DNA from: Candidatus Fischerbacteria bacterium RBG_13_37_8 | GTDB taxonomy: Bacteria; Acidobacteriota; HRBIN11; MFGW01 | Assembly: GCA_001780385.1 (NCBI GenBank) | Contig: MFGW01000176.1 | Span: 310-8,433, forward strand | DNA length: 8,124 bases | Reading direction: 5' to 3' | Shown here: positions 1 to 6,050 of the stretch, in pieces | Layout: each line of letters begins with the position of its first letter | How positions within the stretch are numbered: the stretch's first letter is position 1 | Program-made: the position numbers and the translations under genes | The notes under the pieces: model-generated | Told to the model about the DNA's origin: nothing | Database searches by the model: none | Seen by the model: only the letters and a program-made list of their open reading frames with translations

Positions 1-252
1 AAAAATGCTAAATTAAATGTAACCAAATTCGAAGATTGCTACACTAATAATAAAACAGAAGCAAAAGTTACCGCTCAATCTAATGAAGCAAAAGAAATTA
101 GTATTCAAAGCACCCCTACTTTTATTATTAATGGTGAAAAAATTGCAGGAGCATTACCAATTGAAAACTTTAAAAAGATTATCGATCAAAAATTGAAAGA
201 ATCCCAAGCTGAAGCTCCAGCAAAAAAAGAAGAAGCTCCTAAAAAGAAATAA
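1..252 (+). CDS. DsbA-like thiol-disulfide oxidoreductase, C-terminal part (5' end outside window)
   Basis: The last 83 codons of a gene that enters from the left, read in frame 1 and ending in TAA. The piece matches the C-terminal end of DsbA/thioredoxin_4-family proteins: a helical stretch around KFEDCYTNNKTEAKV, then the family's STPTFIINGEKIAGALP segment with the cis-proline at residue 39 of this fragment, followed by the last helix (about residues 54-66). In the family this fold oxidises or isomerises disulfides in envelope proteins; the CxxC active site and any signal peptide would lie upstream and cannot be seen. The protein ends in an odd, low-complexity Lys/Glu/Ala/Pro tail (about residues 67-83). 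The gene is followed by a terminator, so it is probably the end of its transcription unit. Family assignment is good; the exact subfamily (DsbA, DsbG-like, BdbD-like) cannot be decided. Confidence 0.75.
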   Translation, partial: KNAKLNVTKFEDCYTNNKTEAKVTAQSNEAKEISIQSTPTFIINGEKIAGALPIENFKKIIDQKLKESQAEAPAKKEEAPKKK

Positions 253-275
253 ATTAATGTAATGAATGAATTATT

Positions 276-317
276 TTTCTTTTAATGCAACTCAATCAAC
301 TATTTCATTAAAAGAAA
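276..317. repeat. 12-bp perfect inverted repeat, AT-rich
   Basis: TTTCTTTTAATG (276-287) and CATTAAAAGAAA (306-317) are exact reverse complements separated by 18 bases. The stem would be weak because it is nearly all A-T, and no T-run follows it on either strand, so it is not itself a standard terminator. It lies in the 3' flank of the DsbA-like gene, just before the GC-rich terminator, and may be a 3'-UTR stem or a protein-binding site. Confidence 0.5.
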
Positions 318-338
318 GATTTCAATTATTGATAAAAA

Positions 339-382
339 AGAGAGGCGGCCTTTCCATCAAAATGGCCGCCTCTCTCCTTTTT
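339..382 (+). terminator. Strong Rho-independent terminator, probably bidirectional
   Basis: AGAGAGGCGGCC (339-350) pairs perfectly with GGCCGCCTCTCT (364-375), giving a 12-bp GC-rich stem with a 13-base loop, followed by CC and five Ts (378-382). Six As (334-339) precede or overlap the stem, so the reverse strand also reads as stem plus T-run. It is by far the most GC-rich patch locally. It should end transcription of the DsbA-like gene and insulate lptD. Confidence 0.9.
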
Positions 383-409
383 AAGCACATCTGTATTGTT
401 TAAATATCT

Positions 410-2584
410 ATGAATTATTCAAGGCACAGAGGCACAAAGACACAAAGACACAAAGTCTTCAAGAATTTTTTTGTGCCTTTATGTCTTTGTGTTCTTGTGC
501 CTCTGTGCCTTTTATCAATTGCCAATCCAACAATTCTTAATGCTGAAGAATTTCCTATTAAAATAACAGCCGTCAATCAATATGAAAAAGAAAAAGATGT
601 ATTTGTCTTTGAACGTTATGTCATTCTGGAATTCAAAGATATACATCTACAAGCTGACAAAGTTACCTTTGACAGAACAAAAAACGAATTAATAGCCGAG
701 GGTAATGTTTTATTACAAAATGAAAACCAGCATATTTCAGCAGAGACGCTCACTTTGAATCTCAGTACAGAACAGGCAACGCTCTACAAAGTATTTGTGT
801 ATGATGACCCGCAGCTTACTATTTTGAGCACAGAATTGAAGAGGGAATCAACAGATGATTACAAAGGTAAAGAAATCAAAATAAATGAATGTAAACAGAG
901 AATACCTCATTGGTCTGCCGCAGCAAAAAAAGCTCATTTAAAAGTGAATAAATGGGTTCGAATGCAGCATTTCACCTTTAAAGTAAAAAATGTTCCGGTT
1001 TTTTATCTCCCCTATTTTCATATGCCGCTTGATCGAGACAGAAGTACTGGATTTTTATTCCCAAGTTTCGGTCCAAATGATAGAAAAGGTTTTTATATCG
1101 GCAATGCATTTTTTTGGGCAATCAATAGAAATAATGATTTAACTTTTTATCTTGACAGGTGGTGGGATCGTGGTTGGGGTGAAGGTATAGAATATAATTA
1201 TGCATTACAGGAGGGAAATGGTAAATTCCAGGGAATGGTGTTAAATGATAATTTAATAGGCAGACAATGGTCACTTAAAGGCAGCGTGAATCAGGAAATT
1301 GCAAAAGGATTCAAACTATCAGGTCAATGGGATTGGTTTAGCAGTTTAGATTATATCCAGGAATATGAAAATTCTTTTTCACGACTGGCTCGCAGATATA
1401 AACTATTGCGTGCCTACATGACTAAAAACTGGTCTCATTATTCTTTGAACACTATTTTCGAAAGCCAGGATACTTTTTTCTCATCAAATAAAACTGTAGT
1501 AACAAGAAAAACACCCAAAATCAGTTTTCAACGCTATAATCAAAAATTATGGAATACTCCGTTGTTTCTTGCTTTTGATTCAAGTTTTGGCAACTTTACA
1601 AAAACATTAGGACTTGATGATGTCAGGTATAACAGAGTTGATTTTTTTCCTGAATTATCCCTTCCCCTAACCGGTTTACAATGGCTTACCTTCACGCCTT
1701 CAATTGGAACTAGAACAACTTATTACACTCATGTGTTAAATGATAAAAATCAATTCATTAAACAAAATTACCTGAAAAAATATGTTGATCTAACACTTGA
1801 TTTGCGAGGACCAAATATATCCCGTATCTTTGATTTAAGCGAATCATCTTTTACTCCTAAAATAAAGCATAGTATTGAACCAAGAATTTCATACCATTAT
1901 ATTTCACCGGTAAAAACGGATTATCATTTCATTTCAATAGATGAAGTTGATACTAATTACGAAACGAATATGTTTTCATATGGATTAACAAACCGGCTCT
2001 TCATAAAGAAAAAAATTGGTCCTGTTGAAACACCATGGGAATTACTTTCATGGGATGTATCACAAAATTATTATTTAACCACTGATCCCACTAAACCATT
2101 ATCTAAGGAAAAGATCATGAAATTAGGTCCCATACTTTCTTCTGTAAGATTTAATCCATCAAGCAATTTGAGTGCAGATTTCCGTTTGCAGTATGATATT
2201 GATAATAAAAAAATATCAAATATCAGCATTAGCAATTTTATTAGAGCTACATGGCTTACTCTTAATCTTGCATGGAATTACAGCAGTTATGGAACCGGAG
2301 CAGCAAGCAGTTCAAATAATCAATTGAGAACTAATATACAATTTCCTTTATTGCAAAATAGGTTTAATATATCCAATAGCATTGATTACAATATATCTCA
2401 GAAGAAATTACAGTCTGCCTCATTGGGTGTCGTATACAATGATGATTGTTATTCAATAGGAGTAGAATACCAGCGATTTAATATACAGATTCGGCAGGAA
2501 GCACAATGGAATTTCTATCTTAGTTTTCCCAGAATAGGCAGGGTATTAGATTATCATGCAGGCACACTCAATGAAATGTATTAA
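410..2584 (+). CDS. lptD: LPS-assembly outer-membrane protein LptD
   Basis: LptD is the outer-membrane beta-barrel that, with LptE, inserts LPS into the outer leaflet at the end of the Lpt bridge. The 724 residues show a signal peptide (about 1-45: basic RHRGTKTQRHK, hydrophobic 20-38, likely cleavage after LNA at 43-45), an OstA/LptA-like periplasmic jellyroll domain (about 50-160, with the LQADKVTFDRTKNELIAEGNV repeat), and the barrel (about 180-708) opened by the family signature around PVFYLPYFHMPLDRDRSTG (196-214). The mature protein has exactly two cysteines, C161 at the domain junction and C680 near the C-terminus. They correspond to the regions joined by the inter-domain disulfides of E. 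coli LptD, so one such bond is likely. The ATG at 410 has no clear Shine-Dalgarno, but later in-frame starts would lose the basic signal-peptide region. The signal peptide is encoded by a palindromic repeat. rmlA follows after 17 bases. Confidence 0.95.
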   Translation: MNYSRHRGTKTQRHKVFKNFFVPLCLCVLVPLCLLSIANPTILNAEEFPIKITAVNQYEKEKDVFVFERYVILEFKDIHLQADKVTFDRTKNELIAEGNVLLQNENQHISAETLTLNLSTEQATLYKVFVYDDPQLTILSTELKRESTDDYKGKEIKINECKQRIPHWSAAAKKAHLKVNKWVRMQHFTFKVKNVPVFYLPYFHMPLDRDRSTGFLFPSFGPNDRKGFYIGNAFFWAINRNNDLTFYLDRWWDRGWGEGIEYNYALQEGNGKFQGMVLNDNLIGRQWSLKGSVNQEIAKGFKLSGQWDWFSSLDYIQEYENSFSRLARRYKLLRAYMTKNWSHYSLNTIFESQDTFFSSNKTVVTRKTPKISFQRYNQKLWNTPLFLAFDSSFGNFTKTLGLDDVRYNRVDFFPELSLPLTGLQWLTFTPSIGTRTTYYTHVLNDKNQFIKQNYLKKYVDLTLDLRGPNISRIFDLSESSFTPKIKHSIEPRISYHYISPVKTDYHFISIDEVDTNYETNMFSYGLTNRLFIKKKIGPVETPWELLSWDVSQNYYLTTDPTKPLSKEKIMKLGPILSSVRFNPSSNLSADFRLQYDIDNKKISNISISNFIRATWLTLNLAWNYSSYGTGAASSSNNQLRTNIQFPLLQNRFNISNSIDYNISQKKLQSASLGVVYNDDCYSIGVEYQRFNIQIRQEAQWNFYLSFPRIGRVLDYHAGTLNEMY
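421..511. repeat. Palindrome of 8-bp units inside the lptD signal-peptide coding region
   Basis: The left arm (421-455) is built from units of the type AGGCACAG/AGACACAA with a period of 8. The right arm (477-511) is its reverse complement at 32 of 35 positions, with a 21-base loop. The left arm encodes the basic RHRGTKTQRHK stretch and the right arm the hydrophobic PLCLCVLVPLCLL stretch. From memory, similar 'VPLCLC' peptides turn up in predicted proteins of unrelated bacteria, which suggests a dispersed low-complexity repeat; this was not checked. In RNA the arms would form a very stable hairpin starting about 11 bases after the start codon. Confidence 0.9.
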
Positions 2585-2588
2585 TAAA

Positions 2589-2595
2589 AAAGGAG
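2589..2595 (+). promoter_or_regulatory. Shine-Dalgarno of rmlA, decides the start
   Basis: AAAGGAG lies directly against an in-frame ATG at 2596 but six bases before the ATG at 2602. Only the second has normal spacing, and it gives the usual MKGLILSGG N-terminus of this family, so 2602 is chosen. Confidence 0.8.
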
Positions 2596-2601
2596 ATGAG
2601 A

Positions 2602-3666
2602 ATGAAAGGATTAATTCTTAGTGGAGGTAAAGGTACGAGGCTGCGACCTATCACTTATACAAGCGCCAAGCAATTGATTCCTATTGCCAACAAACCTGTT
2701 CTTTTCTATGTATTAGAGGACGTATCACGGGCGGGAATAAAAGATGTAGGAATTATCGTAGGTGATTCTGCCAAAGAAATAATGGATGCTGTCGGTGATG
2801 GACAGAAATGGAATTTGAATATAACCTACATTCAACAGAATGAACCATTGGGATTAGCGCATACAGTTATGATTTCAGAAAAATTTCTGCGAGGTTCTCC
2901 TTTCGTCATGTACCTGGGTGATAATCTCTTGAAGGAAGGAATTTCATCCTTTGTAAATAATTTTGATAGTTCCCAGGCGCAGGCAATGATACTGTTAGCA
3001 GAAGTAAATAATCCGCAGGAATTCGGTGTCGCTGAATTAAAAAATGGCAAGGTTGTTCGTCTTATTGAAAAACCACAAAATCCTCCATCAAATTATGCAT
3101 TAGTAGGTATTTATCTTTTCACCGATATTATTTTTGATGCAGTTAAGCAATTAAAACCATCCTGGCGCAATGAATATGAAATTACCGATGCTATACAGTA
3201 TTTAATTGATAAAGGTTTTACTGTGGAGCCGCATATAGTAAAAAGTTACTGGAAAGATACGGGCAAACTTGAAGATATACTGGAGGCAAACAGGCTTATT
3301 CTTGAAGATATAGCATCTGATATACAGGGCTCGATAGATGAAAAAAGTACCATAATAGGCAAAGTATGCATTGGTACCGGAGCAAAAATTATCAGCTCTA
3401 CTATTCGCGGTCCTGCAATTATAGGTGAAAATGCCTATATTAAAAATTCTTTTATTGGACCCTTTACATCAATTGGAAATGCCACACAAATTATAAATTC
3501 GGAAATTGAAAATAGCATCCTCATGTCTCATTCTAAAATTATCCGGTTGAGAAAAAGAATAGAAGATAGCCTAATAGGAAAAGGCGTGGAAATTAAAAGA
3601 GAGACAAAACCACCCAAAGCATACCGATTTATGATAGGTGACCACTCACAAATAGGCATTTACTGA
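2602..3666 (+). CDS. rmlA: Glucose-1-phosphate thymidylyltransferase, long form with beta-helix C-terminus
   Basis: Converts glucose-1-phosphate and dTTP to dTDP-glucose and pyrophosphate in the cytoplasm, the first step to dTDP-deoxysugars. The 354 residues begin with the nucleotidyltransferase signature GGKGTRLRPIT (8-18) and K23 of the SAKQLIP motif. LGD (105-107) carries the presumed metal-binding Asp107, EKP is at 156-158, and WKDTG (217-221) supplies the second conserved Asp (219). Residues about 243-335 are a left-handed beta-helix of hexapeptide repeats (IIGKVCIGTGAKI, AIIGENAYI, FIGPFTSIG). This is the architecture of the 'long' RmlA group of about 350 residues found in many bacteria and antibiotic-sugar clusters, as opposed to the short enterobacterial RmlA of about 290. 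It lies 17 bases after lptD, likely co-transcribed with it, and rmlB follows. Other NDP-hexose specificity is possible, but the adjacent rmlB supports dTDP-glucose. Confidence 0.9.
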   Translation: MKGLILSGGKGTRLRPITYTSAKQLIPIANKPVLFYVLEDVSRAGIKDVGIIVGDSAKEIMDAVGDGQKWNLNITYIQQNEPLGLAHTVMISEKFLRGSPFVMYLGDNLLKEGISSFVNNFDSSQAQAMILLAEVNNPQEFGVAELKNGKVVRLIEKPQNPPSNYALVGIYLFTDIIFDAVKQLKPSWRNEYEITDAIQYLIDKGFTVEPHIVKSYWKDTGKLEDILEANRLILEDIASDIQGSIDEKSTIIGKVCIGTGAKIISSTIRGPAIIGENAYIKNSFIGPFTSIGNATQIINSEIENSILMSHSKIIRLRKRIEDSLIGKGVEIKRETKPPKAYRFMIGDHSQIGIY

Positions 3667-3680
3667 ATTTAGATATCGGC

Positions 3681-3710
3681 TTGCCTCCTGTAGCCTGTTT
3701 GAAATAAAAT
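3681..3710 (+). promoter_or_regulatory. Candidate sigma-70 promoter before rmlB
   Basis: TTGCCT (3681-3686) and TAAAAT (3705-3710) are separated by 18 bases in the 73-base rmlA-rmlB gap. This predicts a start near 3717 and a leader of roughly 23 bases containing the CGGAG ribosome site (3729-3733). The -10 matches 5 of 6 and the -35 4 of 6. In AT-rich DNA such matches arise by chance, so this is tentative. Confidence 0.35.
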
Positions 3711-3739
3711 AATAGTACATCAATCATACGGAGTTTATT

Positions 3740-4771
3740 ATGTTAAAGCAAAATAGATTAAAAATATTAGTAACTGGGGGCGCTGGATTCATAGGATCAA
3801 ATTTTATTCATTCTCTTCTTGCTCATTACCCGGAACATTCAATAATAAACCTTGATAAATTGACATATGCAGGCAATATCGACAATATTGCGGACCTGCA
3901 GGACAATAAGCATCACACCTTTATCATGGGGGATATTTGCGATAAATCCCTCGTGAATGCCGTAATTCCTGGCACCGACCTCATTGTTCATTTTGCTGCA
4001 GAAACTCATGTTGATCGTTCAATACATGAAGCCGGCGAATTCCTGCAAACAGACATAATTGGTACTTTCATATTGCTGGAAGCAGCTAAAAAACATAAAG
4101 TGAAACTATTTATTCAAATATCGACTGATGAAGTTTACGGAAGCATTGAAAAAGGATTCTGCACAGAAAATTCTCCCCTGATGCCTTCTAATCCCTATTC
4201 AGCAAGCAAGGCTGCTGCCGATAGGCTCGCCTACTCATATTATAAAACATACCAGTTGCCGGTTATTATAACAAGATGCAGCAATAATTACGGTCCATAC
4301 CAACATCCTGAAAAATTAATTCCACTGTTCGTTACTAATGCAATTGAAGATAAACCTCTGCCACTCTATGGTGATGGCTTAAATATCAGAGATTGGATAT
4401 ATGTTGAAGATCATTGCACCGCCCTCGAATTAATAATAAATAAAGGTGACGTCGGAGAAGTATATAATATTGCAACACATCATTTTCGCACAAATATAGA
4501 AGTCACAAAAATAATTTTAAAATATCTTCATAAACATGAAACATTGATTACCTACGTTAAAGATAGACCGGGACATGATAGAAAATATTCAATAACTAAT
4601 TCAAAATTAAAAAAACTTGGCTGGAAACCACTCACTACTTTCCGAAATGGAGTGCAAAAAACAGTACAATGGTTTATTGATCATGAAGCATGGTGGAAAA
4701 AAATTAAACATCAGAATGCTGAATTTATTAAATTTCATGCAACACATTATCAGTCCCTTGAAAAAGGTTAA
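3740..4771 (+). CDS. rmlB: dTDP-glucose 4,6-dehydratase
   Basis: NAD-dependent extended SDR that turns dTDP-glucose into dTDP-4-keto-6-deoxyglucose, the branch point for rhamnose, fucosamine, viosamine and other dTDP sugars. The 343 residues carry the Rossmann motif TGGAGFIGS (12-20), LDKLTYAGNIDN (38-49, typical of RmlB), HFAAETHVDRS (84-94), the dehydratase triad T129-D130-E131 in STDEVYG, the Y153-xxx-K157 pair, SNNYGPYQHPEKLIP (181-195) and RDWIYVEDH (217-225). Length is normal. One oddity: the usual GG-x-N-E motif after VYNI is replaced by ATHHFR (245-250), although the following TNIEV is kept. The ATG at 3740 has CGGAG six bases upstream. The stop codon and final EKG codons lie in a palindromic repeat. 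It is downstream of rmlA and probably uses its product. Confidence 0.9.
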   Translation: MLKQNRLKILVTGGAGFIGSNFIHSLLAHYPEHSIINLDKLTYAGNIDNIADLQDNKHHTFIMGDICDKSLVNAVIPGTDLIVHFAAETHVDRSIHEAGEFLQTDIIGTFILLEAAKKHKVKLFIQISTDEVYGSIEKGFCTENSPLMPSNPYSASKAAADRLAYSYYKTYQLPVIITRCSNNYGPYQHPEKLIPLFVTNAIEDKPLPLYGDGLNIRDWIYVEDHCTALELIINKGDVGEVYNIATHHFRTNIEVTKIILKYLHKHETLITYVKDRPGHDRKYSITNSKLKKLGWKPLTTFRNGVQKTVQWFIDHEAWWKKIKHQNAEFIKFHATHYQSLEKG

Positions 4772-4910
4772 GATAGACCAAGGTTAAAGTTAATGAGGAG
4801 TAGAGGCTGAAGAGAGGTTAAGATAAACAAGGTCTTTTCTTAAACCTCATCCTAAACCTCTCCTTGACTTCAACCTCAAGCATTTCTTAACCTTAACCTT
4901 TTTTATTTTT
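4761..4910. repeat. Large imperfect palindrome of AGGTTAA-type units, possible terminator
   Basis: A purine-rich left arm (about 4761-4829, AGGTTAAG, AGGTTAAAGTTAA, AGAGGTTAAG) is answered by a pyrimidine-rich right arm (about 4830-4904, TTAAACCTC, CTAAACCTCTCC, CTTAACCTTAACC) that pairs with it with several mismatches and small gaps. Within the left arm AGGTTAAGATA recurs at 4765 and 4815, the two copies continuing with nearly the same AxACxAAGGT. The right arm runs into CCTTTTTTATTTTT (4897-4910), so the RNA would be a long hairpin followed by U-rich sequence and could end rmlB transcription. The left arm overlaps the end of rmlB and supplies its TAA. No ORF is evident in it. Confidence 0.8.
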
Positions 4911-4941
4911 GGAGAGAACTGAATAATTCCCCGTGTAATTC

Positions 4942-4970
4942 TTGAATTTTTTTATGATTAATGCTATAAA
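4942..4970 (+). promoter_or_regulatory. Extended -10 sigma-70-type promoter for the GDP-sugar genes
   Basis: TTGAAT (4942-4947) and TATAAA (4965-4970) are exactly 17 bases apart, and TG at 4962-4963 makes an extended -10 (TGCTATAAA). The predicted start is near 4977, with a leader of about 55 bases to the GTG at 5032. It sits just after the terminator-like palindrome, which suggests that the three downstream SDR genes form a separate transcription unit. Confidence 0.6.
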
Positions 4971-4975
4971 TAGCA

Positions 4976-4992
4976 AACTGTTCGCGACAGTT
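4976..4992. promoter_or_regulatory. Perfect inverted repeat at the predicted transcription start (operator or 5' hairpin)
   Basis: AACTGT (4976-4981) and ACAGTT (4987-4992) are exact reverse complements around TCGCG; the centre also contains the palindrome TCGCGA. It begins where the promoter at 4942-4970 would start transcription, so it could be a repressor site or a 5'-end RNA stem. The spacing (CTGT-5-ACAG) does not fit the E. coli LexA box (CTGT-8-ACAG), and I cannot name a regulator. Confidence 0.45.
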
Positions 4993-5020
4993 CAATGTGA
5001 TTAAATTTTGAATTTATTTT

Positions 5021-5027
5021 AAGGAGG
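5021..5027 (+). promoter_or_regulatory. Strong Shine-Dalgarno supporting a GTG start
   Basis: AAGGAGG ends four bases before the GTG at 5032. It is the best ribosome site in the window, and the GTG begins MKVLITGITGF, a complete first Rossmann strand. The next in-frame ATG (residue 39) would delete that fold. Confidence 0.85.
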
Positions 5028-5031
5028 ACAA

Positions 5032-5997
5032 GTGAAAGTATTAATAACAGGAATAACAGGATTTGCTGGCAGTCACCTGGCAGATTATATTTTAAAAGAA
5101 AAAACTAATGTGGAACTACATGGAATTAAGCGATGGCGAAGCAGAATGGAAAACATTATACATATCGAGAAATACCTGCAATTACATGAAGCAGATTTGC
5201 GGGATGCTTCAAGTGTGCTTTCTCTAATTGAATATATAAAACCTGATTATATATTTCATTTAGCTGCACAGAGCTTTGTTCCTGCATCATGGAAAACTCC
5301 GTCAGAAACCATTACAACTAATATTAATGGTCAAGTGAACATTTTCGAAGCAGTGAGATATCTAAATTTGCATTCATATATTCAAATAGCATGTTCGAGT
5401 GAAGAATATGGCTTAGTACTTACTCACGAACTGCCCATTAAAGAGACAAATCCGCTCAGACCTCTCAGTCCTTATGCAGTAAGCAAGGTAGGACAGGATT
5501 ACCTGGGATATCAATATTTTATGAGTTACAAAATGAATATAGTTCGCACAAGGGGATTCAATCATACGGGACCGCGGAGAGGAGATGTATTTGTCACTTC
5601 AAATTTTGCCAAGCAAATAGCAGAAATAGAGCTTGGTTTAAAAGAGCCGGTTATTTTTACCGGTAATCTGGAAGCAAAGCGTGATTTTACCGATGTGCGA
5701 GATATGGTGAAAGCATACTGGCTTTCTTTAGAAAAAGGCGAGCCTGGCGAAGTATACAACATAAGTTCTGGACAGGCATATTCAATCCAGGAAATAATTG
5801 ATAAGCTTCTGCAATTAGCATCTGTTAAAGTTGAAATAAAGACTGATCCTGGCCGATTAAGACCTTCTGATGTGCCTGTTTTACTTGGAGATAATACAAA
5901 ATTCAAGCAGCAAACTGGCTGGGAACCAACAATTCCGTTTCATCAAACGTTGCAGGATCTTCTTTCTTTCTGGCGCGAGAAATTAAAAACAAGCTGA
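5032..5997 (+). CDS. GDP-mannose 4,6-dehydratase-like extended SDR
   Basis: Likely converts GDP-mannose to GDP-4-keto-6-deoxymannose in the cytoplasm, the precursor of GDP-rhamnose, GDP-fucose and related sugars. The 321 residues show the nucleotide motif TGITGFAGSHL (6-16), a basic KRWRSR (33-38) after strand 2 that resembles the NADP(H)-binding loop of GMD, the active-site row S122-S123-E124 in SSEEYG with Glu in the dehydratase position, Y148-xxx-K152, FNHTGPRRGDVFVTSNFAKQIAEIE (176-200), RDFTDVRDMV (217-226) and the RLRPSDVPVLLGD segment (275-287) of the GMD/RMD family. It is shorter than classic GMD and has TGITGF instead of TGQDGSYL, so it belongs to the group intermediate between GMD and GDP-4-keto-6-deoxymannose reductase. 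GTG start with a strong ribosome site, own promoter upstream, diverged paralogue 53 bases downstream. Family is sure; dehydratase rather than reductase is inferred. Confidence 0.8.
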   Translation: MKVLITGITGFAGSHLADYILKEKTNVELHGIKRWRSRMENIIHIEKYLQLHEADLRDASSVLSLIEYIKPDYIFHLAAQSFVPASWKTPSETITTNINGQVNIFEAVRYLNLHSYIQIACSSEEYGLVLTHELPIKETNPLRPLSPYAVSKVGQDYLGYQYFMSYKMNIVRTRGFNHTGPRRGDVFVTSNFAKQIAEIELGLKEPVIFTGNLEAKRDFTDVRDMVKAYWLSLEKGEPGEVYNISSGQAYSIQEIIDKLLQLASVKVEIKTDPGRLRPSDVPVLLGDNTKFKQQTGWEPTIPFHQTLQDLLSFWREKLKTS

Positions 5998-6050
5998 TAA
6001 TCCATCATTCATTATTGGAAATTATGTGAGAAGGATTATCTGGATAAAAA

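Noticed and set aside
421..511. CRISPR-like array from the short repeats at the start of lptD
   Set aside because: Units are 8 bp with no spacers and are arranged as one palindrome, and no cas genes are present.
2596..2601. ATG at 2596 as the start of rmlA
   Set aside because: It touches the Shine-Dalgarno AAAGGAG with no spacer; the ATG at 2602 has normal spacing and the usual family N-terminus.
2832..3050. Reverse-strand open frame of 72 codons inside rmlA
   Set aside because: It lies wholly within a well-supported gene on the other strand, and its translation shows no recognisable domain.
4976..4992. LexA (SOS) box
   Set aside because: The CTGT and ACAG halves are separated by 5 bases, not the 8 of the E. 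coli type, and no SOS gene follows.
5562..5906. Reverse-strand open frame of 114 codons inside the GMD-like gene
   Set aside because: It is a shadow of the coding strand. A matching frame of similar length appears at the corresponding place in the paralogue (6569-6904), as expected from shared codon structure rather than a real gene.
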